DNA from: Bryobacter sp.
Lineage (GTDB): Bacteria > Acidobacteriota > Terriglobia > Bryobacterales > Bryobacteraceae
Direction of reading: 5' to 3'
DNA: 64,000 nt
Assembly: GCA_022843625.1 (NCBI GenBank)
Contig: JALHNH010000003.1
Coordinates: 124,001 to 188,000, forward strand
Shown: positions 8,451-16,345 of the stretch, in pieces
Layout of the letters: each line of letters starts with the position of its first letter
Numbering within the stretch: the stretch's first letter is position 1
Notes under the pieces: generated by a model
Seen by the model: only the letters and a program-made list of their open reading frames with translations
Databases searched by the model: none
Told to the model about the DNA's origin: nothing
Translations under genes and position numbers: made by a program

Positions 8451-11400
8451 TGCGGAAGTTGCTACTGCTGCTGGCGCTTGCGGCCCATGCGTGGGCAGAT
8501 TCCTTCATCTTAGGACCGGGAATAAGGGTTACGACGGTCTTCCCCCTTGGATCGCCAATGTGCCAAGGTGTCACTCAATTCCGAGCAGAGGGCCACTTCC
8601 AGGTCATAGCGACACCCGTCTCTACTGTCGTGATTCATCGCCAATCAACCTCGTGGGAGCTAAACCTAGATGCTGCAATGAATCTGGGCACGCTGGTCCT
8701 CAACACAGGTGGAGGCCCATTTGTAAATATTTCTGGCTGGACCTATGTTCGATGGCGGTTTAGACGCTCGACATCGCCAGCGCAATACACAATCGAAGTG
8801 ACGAACGAGCAAACCGGAGAAGTAAAAAGCGGAACACTAACTGACGCGAACCCGGGCAGCACCAATCCAATAGGATGTGATCTCTATACGGGCGCTCAGG
8901 GCTCGAATCCGGCAACAGTGAACGTAGGTGCTATCAGGATCTATTCGACGGCTGGAGCCCTTGGAGCAGAACCTGCTCTCCGGCTGCTCCCCCCTGGCTC
9001 TGCAGACCTGCTGCAACTGGAATTCGAAGGTAACCTTCTGGACACCTCTGGTCGAGGGCTTTCGAGCTCAGCCACTGGGGGGACCAGTTACGCACCTACG
9101 GTGGCGCTGCCACCTAAATTGTCGATAGTGCATCCAACCACAGTACGAGCAAAAGGCACGGCTTCTCTTGTTGCTACGTGCTTGAGTAATGAAGATCAGC
9201 CGGATTGTTCACTCTTTTACACTCAGGTGGGATCATCTAACGGAAAGAAAGGCAAGTTCAAGAATCGAACCAGCCCGACGCTCGCCACATTCACCACCGA
9301 CGAGTTTGGTGAATACAACCTATTGGCAACTGTGACGACCGGCACTCAAAGCGCATCACAAAGGTTTGACATCGGGGCGGCAGCAACAGATAACAAGGGC
9401 GTACTGAAGATACCAAACGCTGACCACGCGAGGATCATCGGGCAGGCAGTGAGGCACGGAATCAACCCCTGGTCTTATGTCGACGATAGGGCACTTGCGG
9501 TTGCGCAGGTCCAAATAGATCAGCAGACGGGAGCTAACGGTGCTCTGCCTTTTTGGTCGGCAGACAATTGGGCTTTCAATTTGGCCGGCACGATCAGTGT
9601 CACCAATGGCAGTGCGACGATCACCGGAGTCGGGACTCAATTCCAAAGAGATTTCTGTGGGGGAGTGGGCAGAACTGTCCCGAATACTTACGCCAGCATC
9701 TATGTAAAGTACACAAATGCCGACTATCCTGCGGATAAGACTCTAGCAAGGCCAGCCGTCATCAGCTGCATATCGCAGACTCAGATGACGATCAACCAGG
9801 CTTGGGGGTGGAGTACAGGGACTCAAACCGGACTGAATTACGCACGCGGCACGACGATCTTGGATACGACTCAGCTTGGAACTGGAACGGTGAGTGTTAC
9901 GAACGGTAGTGCCACGGTCACAGGCACAGGGACTAATTTTCAAGCCGCCTACTGCGCTAACACCACTACCCCCACGAGCCCTGCGCCTTCTTTCTGGATC
10001 GAGTTTGTTCCTGACATATACCCTGGGCGAACTGAGGTCTTGAGAGTCACAGTAGCCGGATGTCCGTCCGCGAATAGCCTGACTCTGACTGAACCTTGGC
10101 TCGCCTCGGATGGCACGCAAACCGGGCGAAGGTACGGCCAGGCCCAGACGCTCGACGGATGGTGGACGAACACCAACACCCCTGGCAACTATTACGACAA
10201 CGTCTTAGGGTTCTACAAGCTGTACTACGTCACAGGGCTGACTAAGTACCGGAATGCTGCGCGGAAGCTGGCGGAAAATTGGTGGAATGGCCCTTATTTT
10301 GGCCGGGGGAAAAATTGGGATGCCTCAGCGATGGGCGGAACTTACATGTCGGCTGGCCCTGCTCGTGGCTTGTCGCTCACAGGTCTTTTTCTGTGGGCGC
10401 TCGACACTGGTGAGAATATTTGGCCAGGTATGCAGCATGTTCTCGCTGCGCAAAAAGCCTTCGGTTGGGATTACTTCAATACGCGCAGTTGGGACCCCGC
10501 ACTGATCGGCATCGGCGATCTGCGTGAGCAGGGATATTTGCTTAATGCTTACGCGCTTGCTGCCAGATACCACCCGACCTATGCGCCATATGAGAACGTG
10601 AGGACACTGCACAGGGGATACGTGAAGGACTATCTCACGAAACTCCTCGCGCCTCTTCAGCATCCCGCTGGTGATTGGCGATGGATCAGCCCGCAGAATG
10701 CAAACTACGCGGGTAGTTCCTATGTAAATGTCATCAACAACAATACAAACATTACCCTTGTTGGGGCCACCTGGAGCGCGGGGACTTTCTGTAACGGCAA
10801 CTTCAACCCATGCGATTACCAAACTAGGGCCTGGTTCTTTTCGGACTATTCAAAACCCGAAATGCCGGGAAAACAAAACAGTGACTTAGGCGGCGAGTCG
10901 GTCTTCTACCGAGTCACAAACGTCACATCACCCACCACGGCTACGCTGGACCGACCATACGAAGGCACTACTGGCAGCAAGGGGATGGAAGTCAGCAGCA
11001 TCGTGGGTTTTGGAAATCAACCATTCATGCAGTCCCTGGCTACGGGCGTGATCGCGACTTCGGCTCGAGATGCCATGCTTTTTCATGGCGACACGACGGA
11101 GGCCGCTCTCGCTTTGTCAATGGCAACTCTGTCGGCAAGCTGGCTGGCAGGGCCAGAGGCGTACAAGTCGAGCGAGCGCTACCTCTACGGTGCTTCCAAG
11201 TTCCTCAACTGCGTTGCAGAGCCCGATATGAACGGCTGCGCGGGAGGTAGCGTAGTAAACGGCGAGGGCATAAAGGGGCAGGCGGCGGTCTATTTGGCTG
11301 CTCCGACTGCTCCCTTGCTCGCCCAGGGTGATGCTCTTTACCACGCGATTTGGTGCAAACCGACCGGAGGGTTTACTTGTCCATTTGCAAGCTACGGCAC

Positions 11401-11773
11401 TTATGGTGACTATATCGACAACCCTGGTGTGCCAAACGCATTCATGATCAACCCAAGAGATCCGCTCACAAATAAATGGTTCGGGTTCTTCTTCGGCTAC
11501 GGGTTCGTCTGGTGGTGGCCAGCCGCACGAATGGGCGGTATGGACCCCGCAGACATTCGGACCATAGCTTTAGGGTTTACTCCACCGGCAAACGTCATAT
11601 CGACTTCGGTCGATTGCCGCGACCCAGTTGGGAATCCAACTTCGACGGTTTGCGGGTCAACGTCCTGCTCGCTGTCTCAGGATCTGAGTCCGGGGAATCA
11701 CTCTTGCCAGATCGTGCATACAGTGCCAGGCGGGACGCGGAAAAGTTCACTTACGACACTTGTTGTGCAGTAG
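8450..11773 (+). CDS. Large exported protein at prophage end, fibre- or lectin-like
   Basis: ATG 8450 overlaps the stop of the fibre gene by one base and gives a clear signal peptide (RKLLLLLALAAHAWA, cleavage about residue 16); a start at 8435 would bury it. The 1107 residues begin with a beta-sandwich (about 17-230) and an Ig-like part. Two copies of a motif SVTNGSAT-T near residues 380 and 480 follow, then a long Trp/Tyr-rich helical section (about 570-950) that looks like an alpha/alpha toroid seen in carbohydrate-active enzymes, and a short C-terminal beta domain with paired cysteines. No catalytic motif can be named. It is the last gene before the attachment site, a usual place for phage cargo genes. 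Could be a tailspike-like glycan-binding protein or a lysogenic-conversion factor. Confidence 0.5.
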   Translation: MRKLLLLLALAAHAWADSFILGPGIRVTTVFPLGSPMCQGVTQFRAEGHFQVIATPVSTVVIHRQSTSWELNLDAAMNLGTLVLNTGGGPFVNISGWTYVRWRFRRSTSPAQYTIEVTNEQTGEVKSGTLTDANPGSTNPIGCDLYTGAQGSNPATVNVGAIRIYSTAGALGAEPALRLLPPGSADLLQLEFEGNLLDTSGRGLSSSATGGTSYAPTVALPPKLSIVHPTTVRAKGTASLVATCLSNEDQPDCSLFYTQVGSSNGKKGKFKNRTSPTLATFTTDEFGEYNLLATVTTGTQSASQRFDIGAAATDNKGVLKIPNADHARIIGQAVRHGINPWSYVDDRALAVAQVQIDQQTGANGALPFWSADNWAFNLAGTISVTNGSATITGVGTQFQRDFCGGVGRTVPNTYASIYVKYTNADYPADKTLARPAVISCISQTQMTINQAWGWSTGTQTGLNYARGTTILDTTQLGTGTVSVTNGSATVTGTGTNFQAAYCANTTTPTSPAPSFWIEFVPDIYPGRTEVLRVTVAGCPSANSLTLTEPWLASDGTQTGRRYGQAQTLDGWWTNTNTPGNYYDNVLGFYKLYYVTGLTKYRNAARKLAENWWNGPYFGRGKNWDASAMGGTYMSAGPARGLSLTGLFLWALDTGENIWPGMQHVLAAQKAFGWDYFNTRSWDPALIGIGDLREQGYLLNAYALAARYHPTYAPYENVRTLHRGYVKDYLTKLLAPLQHPAGDWRWISPQNANYAGSSYVNVINNNTNITLVGATWSAGTFCNGNFNPCDYQTRAWFFSDYSKPEMPGKQNSDLGGESVFYRVTNVTSPTTATLDRPYEGTTGSKGMEVSSIVGFGNQPFMQSLATGVIATSARDAMLFHGDTTEAALALSMATLSASWLAGPEAYKSSERYLYGASKFLNCVAEPDMNGCAGGSVVNGEGIKGQAAVYLAAPTAPLLAQGDALYHAIWCKPTGGFTCPFASYGTYGDYIDNPGVPNAFMINPRDPLTNKWFGFFFGYGFVWWWPAARMGGMDPADIRTIALGFTPPANVISTSVDCRDPVGNPTSTVCGSTSCSLSQDLSPGNHSCQIVHTVPGGTRKSSLTTLVVQ

Positions 11774-11889
11774 TTGCAGTGCAGCGGTTTTTGCAGCGGT
11801 AGTATCTTATGCTGCCATCTCCCCTGATGTTGGCAACTTGCAAAATCAACAACTTGCAGGGTGCTTAGCCTATGGCTTGAGGCCCAAAA

Positions 11890-11938
11890 CGGATTGTGAT
11901 TCCGGATGTCACGGGTTCAAGTCCCGTTGGGCACCCCA
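11890..11938 (+). other. 3' fragment of a tRNA-His gene, probable prophage attachment site
   Basis: The sequence contains an anticodon loop TTGTGAT (GTG anticodon, His) with stem GGA/TCC extended by C-G, a perfect five-base-pair T stem (ACGGG/CCCGT) with loop TTCAAGT, an acceptor strand TGGGCAC, the His-specific discriminator C and an encoded CCA. The upstream half does not form a proper tRNA: position 27 would pair A with G, four extra bases separate D-arm and anticodon arm, and positions 8-9 are missing. The match therefore begins at about 11890. It lies 117 bases after the last phage gene and before the first host gene, with the 5' side facing the phage. This is what integration into the 3' half of a + strand tRNA leaves at the far end. 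Confidence 0.7.
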
Positions 11939-11943
11939 ACTTC

Positions 11944-12159
11944 CTACCTGCTTTTAGCGCCCAGCCTTAAAGTCGATTTTTTCTTGCGATTATCAAACTT
12001 CTTGTAAACCGGAGGTTTGCTCGGAGGCCGAGCTACCACGCCTTCTTTTTTCTTGCGGGCCTGCAGCGGCTCCGGCGCCACAACTGCCATCAGGGCGAAC
12101 ACAATCAAACAAGAAATGAATTTCACAGGCGGAGAATCGGCAATTCTCCGCCCAAACAT
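11944..12159 (-). CDS. Small exported or membrane-anchored basic protein, 71 aa
   Basis: The start codon overlaps the stop of the upstream TonB receptor gene by one base (TAATG), so translation is likely coupled. The product has one hydrophobic segment (FISCLIVFALMAVVAP, about 14-29) followed by a Lys/Arg-rich tail with KKK clusters. It may be a short periplasmic protein working with the receptor. No family recognised. The frame runs to six bases from the tRNA fragment, so it forms the first host gene after the prophage border. Confidence 0.5.
   Translation of the reverse strand: MFGRRIADSPPVKFISCLIVFALMAVVAPEPLQARKKKEGVVARPPSKPPVYKKFDNRKKKSTLRLGAKSR
12128..12152. promoter_or_regulatory. Perfect 10-bp inverted repeat inside the start of the small gene
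   Basis: Arms GGCGGAGAAT and ATTCTCCGCC are exact complements around a five-base loop. The structure sits within codons 3-11 of the 71-aa gene and just after the receptor stop. There is no T-run on either side, so it is not a standard terminator. In RNA it could slow ribosomes, stabilise the receptor mRNA 3' end or lower expression of the downstream gene. Confidence 0.45.
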
Positions 12160-14528
12160 TAGAAGCGGAAGCGAATCGTCCCGGTGGCATCAAACGGCTT
12201 TCCCGGATACACCAGAAAGTCGTTGATCGACGCTACCAGATAACGCTCTTTGTTTAAGGCGTTATTCAAGTTCACGGAATACTCCCACTTGCTCTTGCGA
12301 TAAAACACGGCCGCATCCCACAGCGTATAGCCACCCATGAAGAAGTAGTTGAAGTTGTTCACCGGAGCGCGCGCGATATACCGTTGCCCAATCGCAACCT
12401 GCAGGCTTGAGCTGACATCATAGATGCCCCAGAAGCTTGTGGTGTGCCGTGGCACAAAGGCTGGCGCACGGCCCCGCAGGTTGCGCACCACCCCATCACC
12501 ATCCTCCAGTTCGAAGTCCTGGAATTGAGCCTGTGTAAACCCATAAGATGCCCGAATAGACATCTTGCGGCTCACTCTGCCTCTCATATCGGCCTCAAAA
12601 CCTTTTGAGCGCACCTTCCCCGCCTGATCGAAATTGCCATTGGCGCGCGACACGGTGACATTTTCTTTCTCAATCCAGAACAATGCCGTATTGAGCGACA
12701 TCTTGCCACCGAGCAAGTCAAAGCGCTGGCCCACTTCAAACTGGCTCCCCGTCTCGGGCTTCAACTGTTTGCCGTCATTGGAGAGCGAAGTCTGCGCCCG
12801 AAAACTCGTACCGTAGCTTGCATAAATGCCCATTACTGGAAGAACCTGACCATTCATTGCAACCCTGTAAGTAAAGGGGTTCTGCTCGATATTGGTAACA
12901 GCGCCTCTCCCCTCGACTCCATTCACAACCGGGTTCCGGAACGACACCCGCCGAAAGCCATCAAAGCGGCCACTTACCAGTGCCGTCAACTTCGGGTTCA
13001 GGCGAATGAAATCCTGAAAATAAGTCGAATTCACATTGTTGGTGAAATAGTCCAGCCGGCTTGGCGGGAAATTGTTCACCTTCGTGTTGAAGGTATCGAC
13101 AGGGTTCAACAGATCGAGCGAGGGCAGAGCGATGCCAAACACCGAAGAGCTTCGCTCGGTCTGATTCTGATATCGCAAAAAGTCATAACCACCCAATAGT
13201 TGATGCTCAATCTTGCCGGTCTTCACCGTTGCAACCACATCGGACTGATTCTGCAGCGGCCGACGATGGTGGAAGAAGTAGAAGAACTCGCGATCCACCT
13301 TGAACGGTTGTCTCGCTGGATTCACAGTCAGAGTTTCCGTCACAAGATACTGATCGTCAAAGAATCGGTAAGTGAAGGCGTTGCGGAAACGCACGGTGTC
13401 CGAGAACGAGTGCGTATAGAAGGCCTGTGGCAGGATATCGCGAGTCTTCTGAAAATCGGCACTCGGGGTATAACGCGTACTCATCGGCACATTCGGAAAA
13501 ATCGATGCCTTGAAGGGGTTTGGCTCACTGGCCGGACGCAGCAGCGGAATGCCAGCATCGCCGTCATAGCGATCCTGCGAATAGCCAACCGTGAAGTTCA
13601 ACTGGTCGCGATTGGAAATGCGCCAATTCACGCTGGGAGTCAGATTGAATCGCCTCCAGCCCGCATCACGCCAGCCGTCGGCACGGTCTATGGCCACGTC
13701 GGTCCGATACAACAACTTGTCACCCTTGATCGGCCCGGTAGCCCCAAATTCTGCGCCCACGCGCCCAAACCTTCCACCCCGGAAAACACCTTCATAATTC
13801 GGAGTCGACACTGGCTTCTTGCGCACCAGATTCACCGTACCGCCAGTTGCCTCTGTACCGTACAACATCGATCCCGGCCCCTTTAGAACTTCCACTGTCT
13901 GAATCGAATTCAGCTGCGAATTCACCCGGTTCCCCTCTAACCTTAACCCGTCGAGCAGCACCGATGATCCCACAATGTTGTCAAAGCCAAAGCCCCGAAA
14001 CACGTAGTATTCGTACATGCCGTAGAGCACAAAGGAATTTGTGTTTGGGATGTTGTAAAGCGCTTTCACAAGATCGGTGACACCCTGTTGCGCAATCAAC
14101 TCGCTCCCCACGGTTTGTACTGTCACGGGCAATTCGCGCAGAGGGATCTCTGTTCTGGAAGCCACCAGGCGATCGTTATCGGCCACCACGGTCACGTTTT
14201 CGGTCATGTTTGCCGGCTTCAACAAGGAATCCAAAGCCAGTTTCTGTCCCGCATTGAGAGTGAGTGGCCCTTCCGTATAGGTCTCAAAGCCCGACGCCGA
14301 AAAGCGCAGCTGGTAACCACCTGCATCCAAACCGCTGAACTGGTAACGTCCTGCTGCATCGCTGACGGTCTTGCGCACCAATGTTCCTTGCCCTGTCTCC
14401 AGCAGGACCGTCGCCTGGGCGATACCCAGCCTTTGGCCATCCATTACGAACCCTTCAACTGTCGCCTTCGACGTCTGTCCAAGCCCGGCGCAAGCAAACC
14501 CTAATAGAACAAAAGATAAACGCAGCAT
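12159..14528 (-). CDS. TonB-dependent receptor, siderophore type
   Basis: I start at ATG 14528, which gives a signal peptide (LRLSFVLLGFACAGLGQ); the frame is open further to 14576. A carboxypeptidase-regulatory-like beta domain covers about residues 22-105 (VEGFVMDGQRLGIAQATV). The plug domain follows (LPVTVQTVGSELIAQQG, VEVLKGPGSMLYG, GGTVNLVRKKP), then a beta-barrel ending in Phe (RFRF), as required for outer-membrane insertion. The plug motifs are those of ferric-siderophore receptors of the FhuA/FpvA type. It would take up ligand using TonB/ExbBD energy. At 789 residues it is shorter than the Oar-like receptor at 18.9 kb. The ligand is not deducible. Confidence 0.88.
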   Translation of the reverse strand: MLRLSFVLLGFACAGLGQTSKATVEGFVMDGQRLGIAQATVLLETGQGTLVRKTVSDAAGRYQFSGLDAGGYQLRFSASGFETYTEGPLTLNAGQKLALDSLLKPANMTENVTVVADNDRLVASRTEIPLRELPVTVQTVGSELIAQQGVTDLVKALYNIPNTNSFVLYGMYEYYVFRGFGFDNIVGSSVLLDGLRLEGNRVNSQLNSIQTVEVLKGPGSMLYGTEATGGTVNLVRKKPVSTPNYEGVFRGGRFGRVGAEFGATGPIKGDKLLYRTDVAIDRADGWRDAGWRRFNLTPSVNWRISNRDQLNFTVGYSQDRYDGDAGIPLLRPASEPNPFKASIFPNVPMSTRYTPSADFQKTRDILPQAFYTHSFSDTVRFRNAFTYRFFDDQYLVTETLTVNPARQPFKVDREFFYFFHHRRPLQNQSDVVATVKTGKIEHQLLGGYDFLRYQNQTERSSSVFGIALPSLDLLNPVDTFNTKVNNFPPSRLDYFTNNVNSTYFQDFIRLNPKLTALVSGRFDGFRRVSFRNPVVNGVEGRGAVTNIEQNPFTYRVAMNGQVLPVMGIYASYGTSFRAQTSLSNDGKQLKPETGSQFEVGQRFDLLGGKMSLNTALFWIEKENVTVSRANGNFDQAGKVRSKGFEADMRGRVSRKMSIRASYGFTQAQFQDFELEDGDGVVRNLRGRAPAFVPRHTTSFWGIYDVSSSLQVAIGQRYIARAPVNNFNYFFMGGYTLWDAAVFYRKSKWEYSVNLNNALNKERYLVASINDFLVYPGKPFDATGTIRFRF

Positions 14529-14565
14529 TTCACGTAGGTTAAAGCCTGCCACCCCCACTGTCCAA

Positions 14566-14895
14566 CTAAACCTCATGAGCGGTCAAATTCGAGGGGTAAA
14601 CGGGAAACTCGGGCCCTGAAGACAAGAGCAACTGCCCCAACAGGAGCAGCATTGCCAGCAGGTAATTCCAGCGCAGCGCTTCGCCCAGATACAGCCACGC
14701 AAACCCAACAAAGACCAGCAGCGTGATTGCCTCCTGCAGAATTTTGAGTTGATACCCGGACATCGTTGCTGATCCAGGCCGGTTGGCAGGCACCATCAGG
14801 CAGTACTCAAAAAGTGCGATACCCCAACGGGCCAGAATCACTAGCCAAAGCGGTTGTCCTTCGAATTTCAAGTGCCCGTACCAGGCAAATATCAT
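14566..14895 (-). CDS. DUF486 family small multi-TM membrane protein
   Basis: The protein carries the family hallmarks FAWYGHLKF, WGIALFEYCLMVPANR, LKILQEAITLLVF and WNYLLA, with four hydrophobic helices usual for this DMT-related family of about 110-118 residues. From ATG 14895 only part of helix 1 is encoded. The same frame upstream reads TPALLLASNVF, which fits the missing N-terminus, but no ATG, GTG or TTG occurs between it and the preceding TAG at 14968-14970. That TAG is the stop codon of the XRE gene. Either a CTG or ATC codon starts the full protein, or it is made truncated. Function of the family is unknown; small-molecule transport is often suggested. Confidence 0.8.
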   Translation of the reverse strand: MIFAWYGHLKFEGQPLWLVILARWGIALFEYCLMVPANRPGSATMSGYQLKILQEAITLLVFVGFAWLYLGEALRWNYLLAMLLLLGQLLLSSGPEFPVYPSNLTAHEV

Positions 14896-14967
14896 GAATA
14901 CATTGCTTGCCAGCAGGAGGGCGGGAGTCCACCAGGGAGATTGGATCTCCCGATTATCACAATCCCG

Positions 14968-15684
14968 CTAGACCCGCGGTGGTGTTGTGATCACGATGGC
15001 TTTGGCTGTTGTTGTGCCGATGCCCCGATAAGCGTGAGGGGCCGACGAATCAAAGTAAACGCTGTCGCCGGTTTCCATCACATACTCTTCGTCCTGGTAG
15101 CGAATCCCGACTACACCTTCGATTACATGGAAAAACTCCGCGCCTTCATGCATGTGTTCCACTGCTTCGTTCGGTGTTCGAACTGGAAAATCCGCCAGGT
15201 ACGCCTGTAAGCTTTTATCCTGAGCGCTAAAGGCCAAGCATTCAAAATAATAGCCAGGCGTCGGCGAATCGCTTCGCTCCGGAAACTTCATTCGCTCGCC
15301 AGCTTTCACCACACTGAACAGTCTTTTTCTTCGCTTGTCGGTAAAGAAATGATCTAGCCCAACGTCGAAAACCATAGCGATGCGAGCCAGGGTCGGCAGT
15401 GTGGGAACCAGCTTGCCGTTTTCAAGCTGCGAGATCATGGAAGCAGAGAGTCCGGTATGCTTTCCGAGGTCCACCAGCGCGATCTTCTTTTTCAGTCTCA
15501 ATTGACGAAGCTTGTTACCAAGATCGTAAGAAGAGAGTATGCGGCGTATCGTCGCTTCCGAGTTTTCAGTCGATTTCAAGCTTTCTTTAATGGCGCTCAT
15601 CAGATTGGGGTCTGTTTTAGATCCACTGAAGTCAGTTTCAGTGTTTATGTTGGAATCCGTGAAATTGCTGTTATAGTCGTCCAT
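14968..15684 (-). CDS. XRE-family regulator with C-terminal cupin domain
   Basis: 238 residues. A helix-turn-helix lies at about 55-110 (LRQLRLKKKIALVDLGKHTGLSAS... split here as LGNKLRQLR, TGLSASMISQLENG and PTLPTLARIA), and a cupin beta-barrel at about 165-232 with HMHEGAEFFHVIEG and GDSVYFDSSAPHAYRG supplying the usual His/Glu metal or ligand site. Such proteins sense small metabolites and repress or activate nearby genes. It is transcribed away from the ECF sigma gene with 34 bases between starts, and toward DUF486, its likely operon partner. The polar N-terminal 50 residues are an extension without a recognised domain. Confidence 0.9.
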   Translation of the reverse strand: MDDYNSNFTDSNINTETDFSGSKTDPNLMSAIKESLKSTENSEATIRRILSSYDLGNKLRQLRLKKKIALVDLGKHTGLSASMISQLENGKLVPTLPTLARIAMVFDVGLDHFFTDKRRKRLFSVVKAGERMKFPERSDSPTPGYYFECLAFSAQDKSLQAYLADFPVRTPNEAVEHMHEGAEFFHVIEGVVGIRYQDEEYVMETGDSVYFDSSAPHAYRGIGTTTAKAIVITTPPRV

Positions 15685-15718
15685 GAAGTATAGCTTCTAG
15701 ATTGGTAAGGATTTTAAC

Positions 15719-16345
15719 ATGATTCAAAATCGTCGGCAAGTTTTCCAAGGGGTGACGGATGAAGCCCTGGTGGACATGGCTCAGTCGCAAAACGACCAAG
15801 CCTTCGCTGAATTGATCGAGAGGCATCAGAATTCCTGCCTCAAATTAGCTCTGTCGATCCTGAGGGACAAATCCGATGCCGAGGATGAAGTCCAAAACGC
15901 CTGTTGGAAGGCGTTTGAGCATTTGGCTCAATTTAACCGTGAAGCAAAGTTTTCCACCTGGCTCACTCGTATTGTCGTGAACCAGTGCCTGATGCGCCTC
16001 CGCCAAACCAAGCGCGCCAAGTTGTTCTACATGGACGACACCCAGGTTGGTGAAGATTCGGTAACACTCGAATTCCGTGACGACAATCTCAATCCTGAAG
16101 AAGCTCTTGGTAAGTTGGAAATCGCCGAAGCCTTGAAGCAGGAAATCGATCGCATTCCTCATCTGCTTCGCAACGTCTTCCTCCTGCGCGATGTCCAGGA
16201 ACTCCCGATGGAAGAAGTAGCTGACAGACTTGGAATCAGCGTTGCAGCCGCCAAGAGCCGATTGCTTCGCGCCCGCCTTGAACTCCGCACCCGGATGTCG
16301 CGACATCAGTCCGGTTTTGGTGCGGCTTCTCTCATTACAGCCTAA
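15719..16345 (+). CDS. ECF-family RNA polymerase sigma factor
   Basis: 208 residues with region 2 (AFAELIERHQNSCLKLAL, DAEDEVQNACWKAF, FSTWLTRIVVNQCL) and region 4 (LRNVFLLRDVQELPMEEVADRLGIS, split as RNVFLLRDVQ and MEEVADRLGISVAAAKSRL), separated by an acidic linker; region 3 is absent, as expected for the extracytoplasmic-function group. An AAGGA ribosome site precedes the ATG. No anti-sigma gene follows: the next gene is convergent and overlaps it by four bases. The divergent XRE gene may share the short promoter region. The regulon is unknown. Confidence 0.92.
   Translation: MIQNRRQVFQGVTDEALVDMAQSQNDQAFAELIERHQNSCLKLALSILRDKSDAEDEVQNACWKAFEHLAQFNREAKFSTWLTRIVVNQCLMRLRQTKRAKLFYMDDTQVGEDSVTLEFRDDNLNPEEALGKLEIAEALKQEIDRIPHLLRNVFLLRDVQELPMEEVADRLGISVAAAKSRLLRARLELRTRMSRHQSGFGAASLITA

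Noticed and set aside
11861..11938. Complete functional tRNA-His gene
   Set aside because: A 5' strand GTGCTTA can pair with the acceptor end, but positions 8-9 are missing, the D-arm to anticodon spacing has four extra bases and the 27-43 pair is A-G. The 3' half alone fits.
13200..13886. Plus-strand frame of 228 codons opposite the TonB receptor
   Set aside because: Shadow of a confident receptor gene; no start signal and no recognisable protein.
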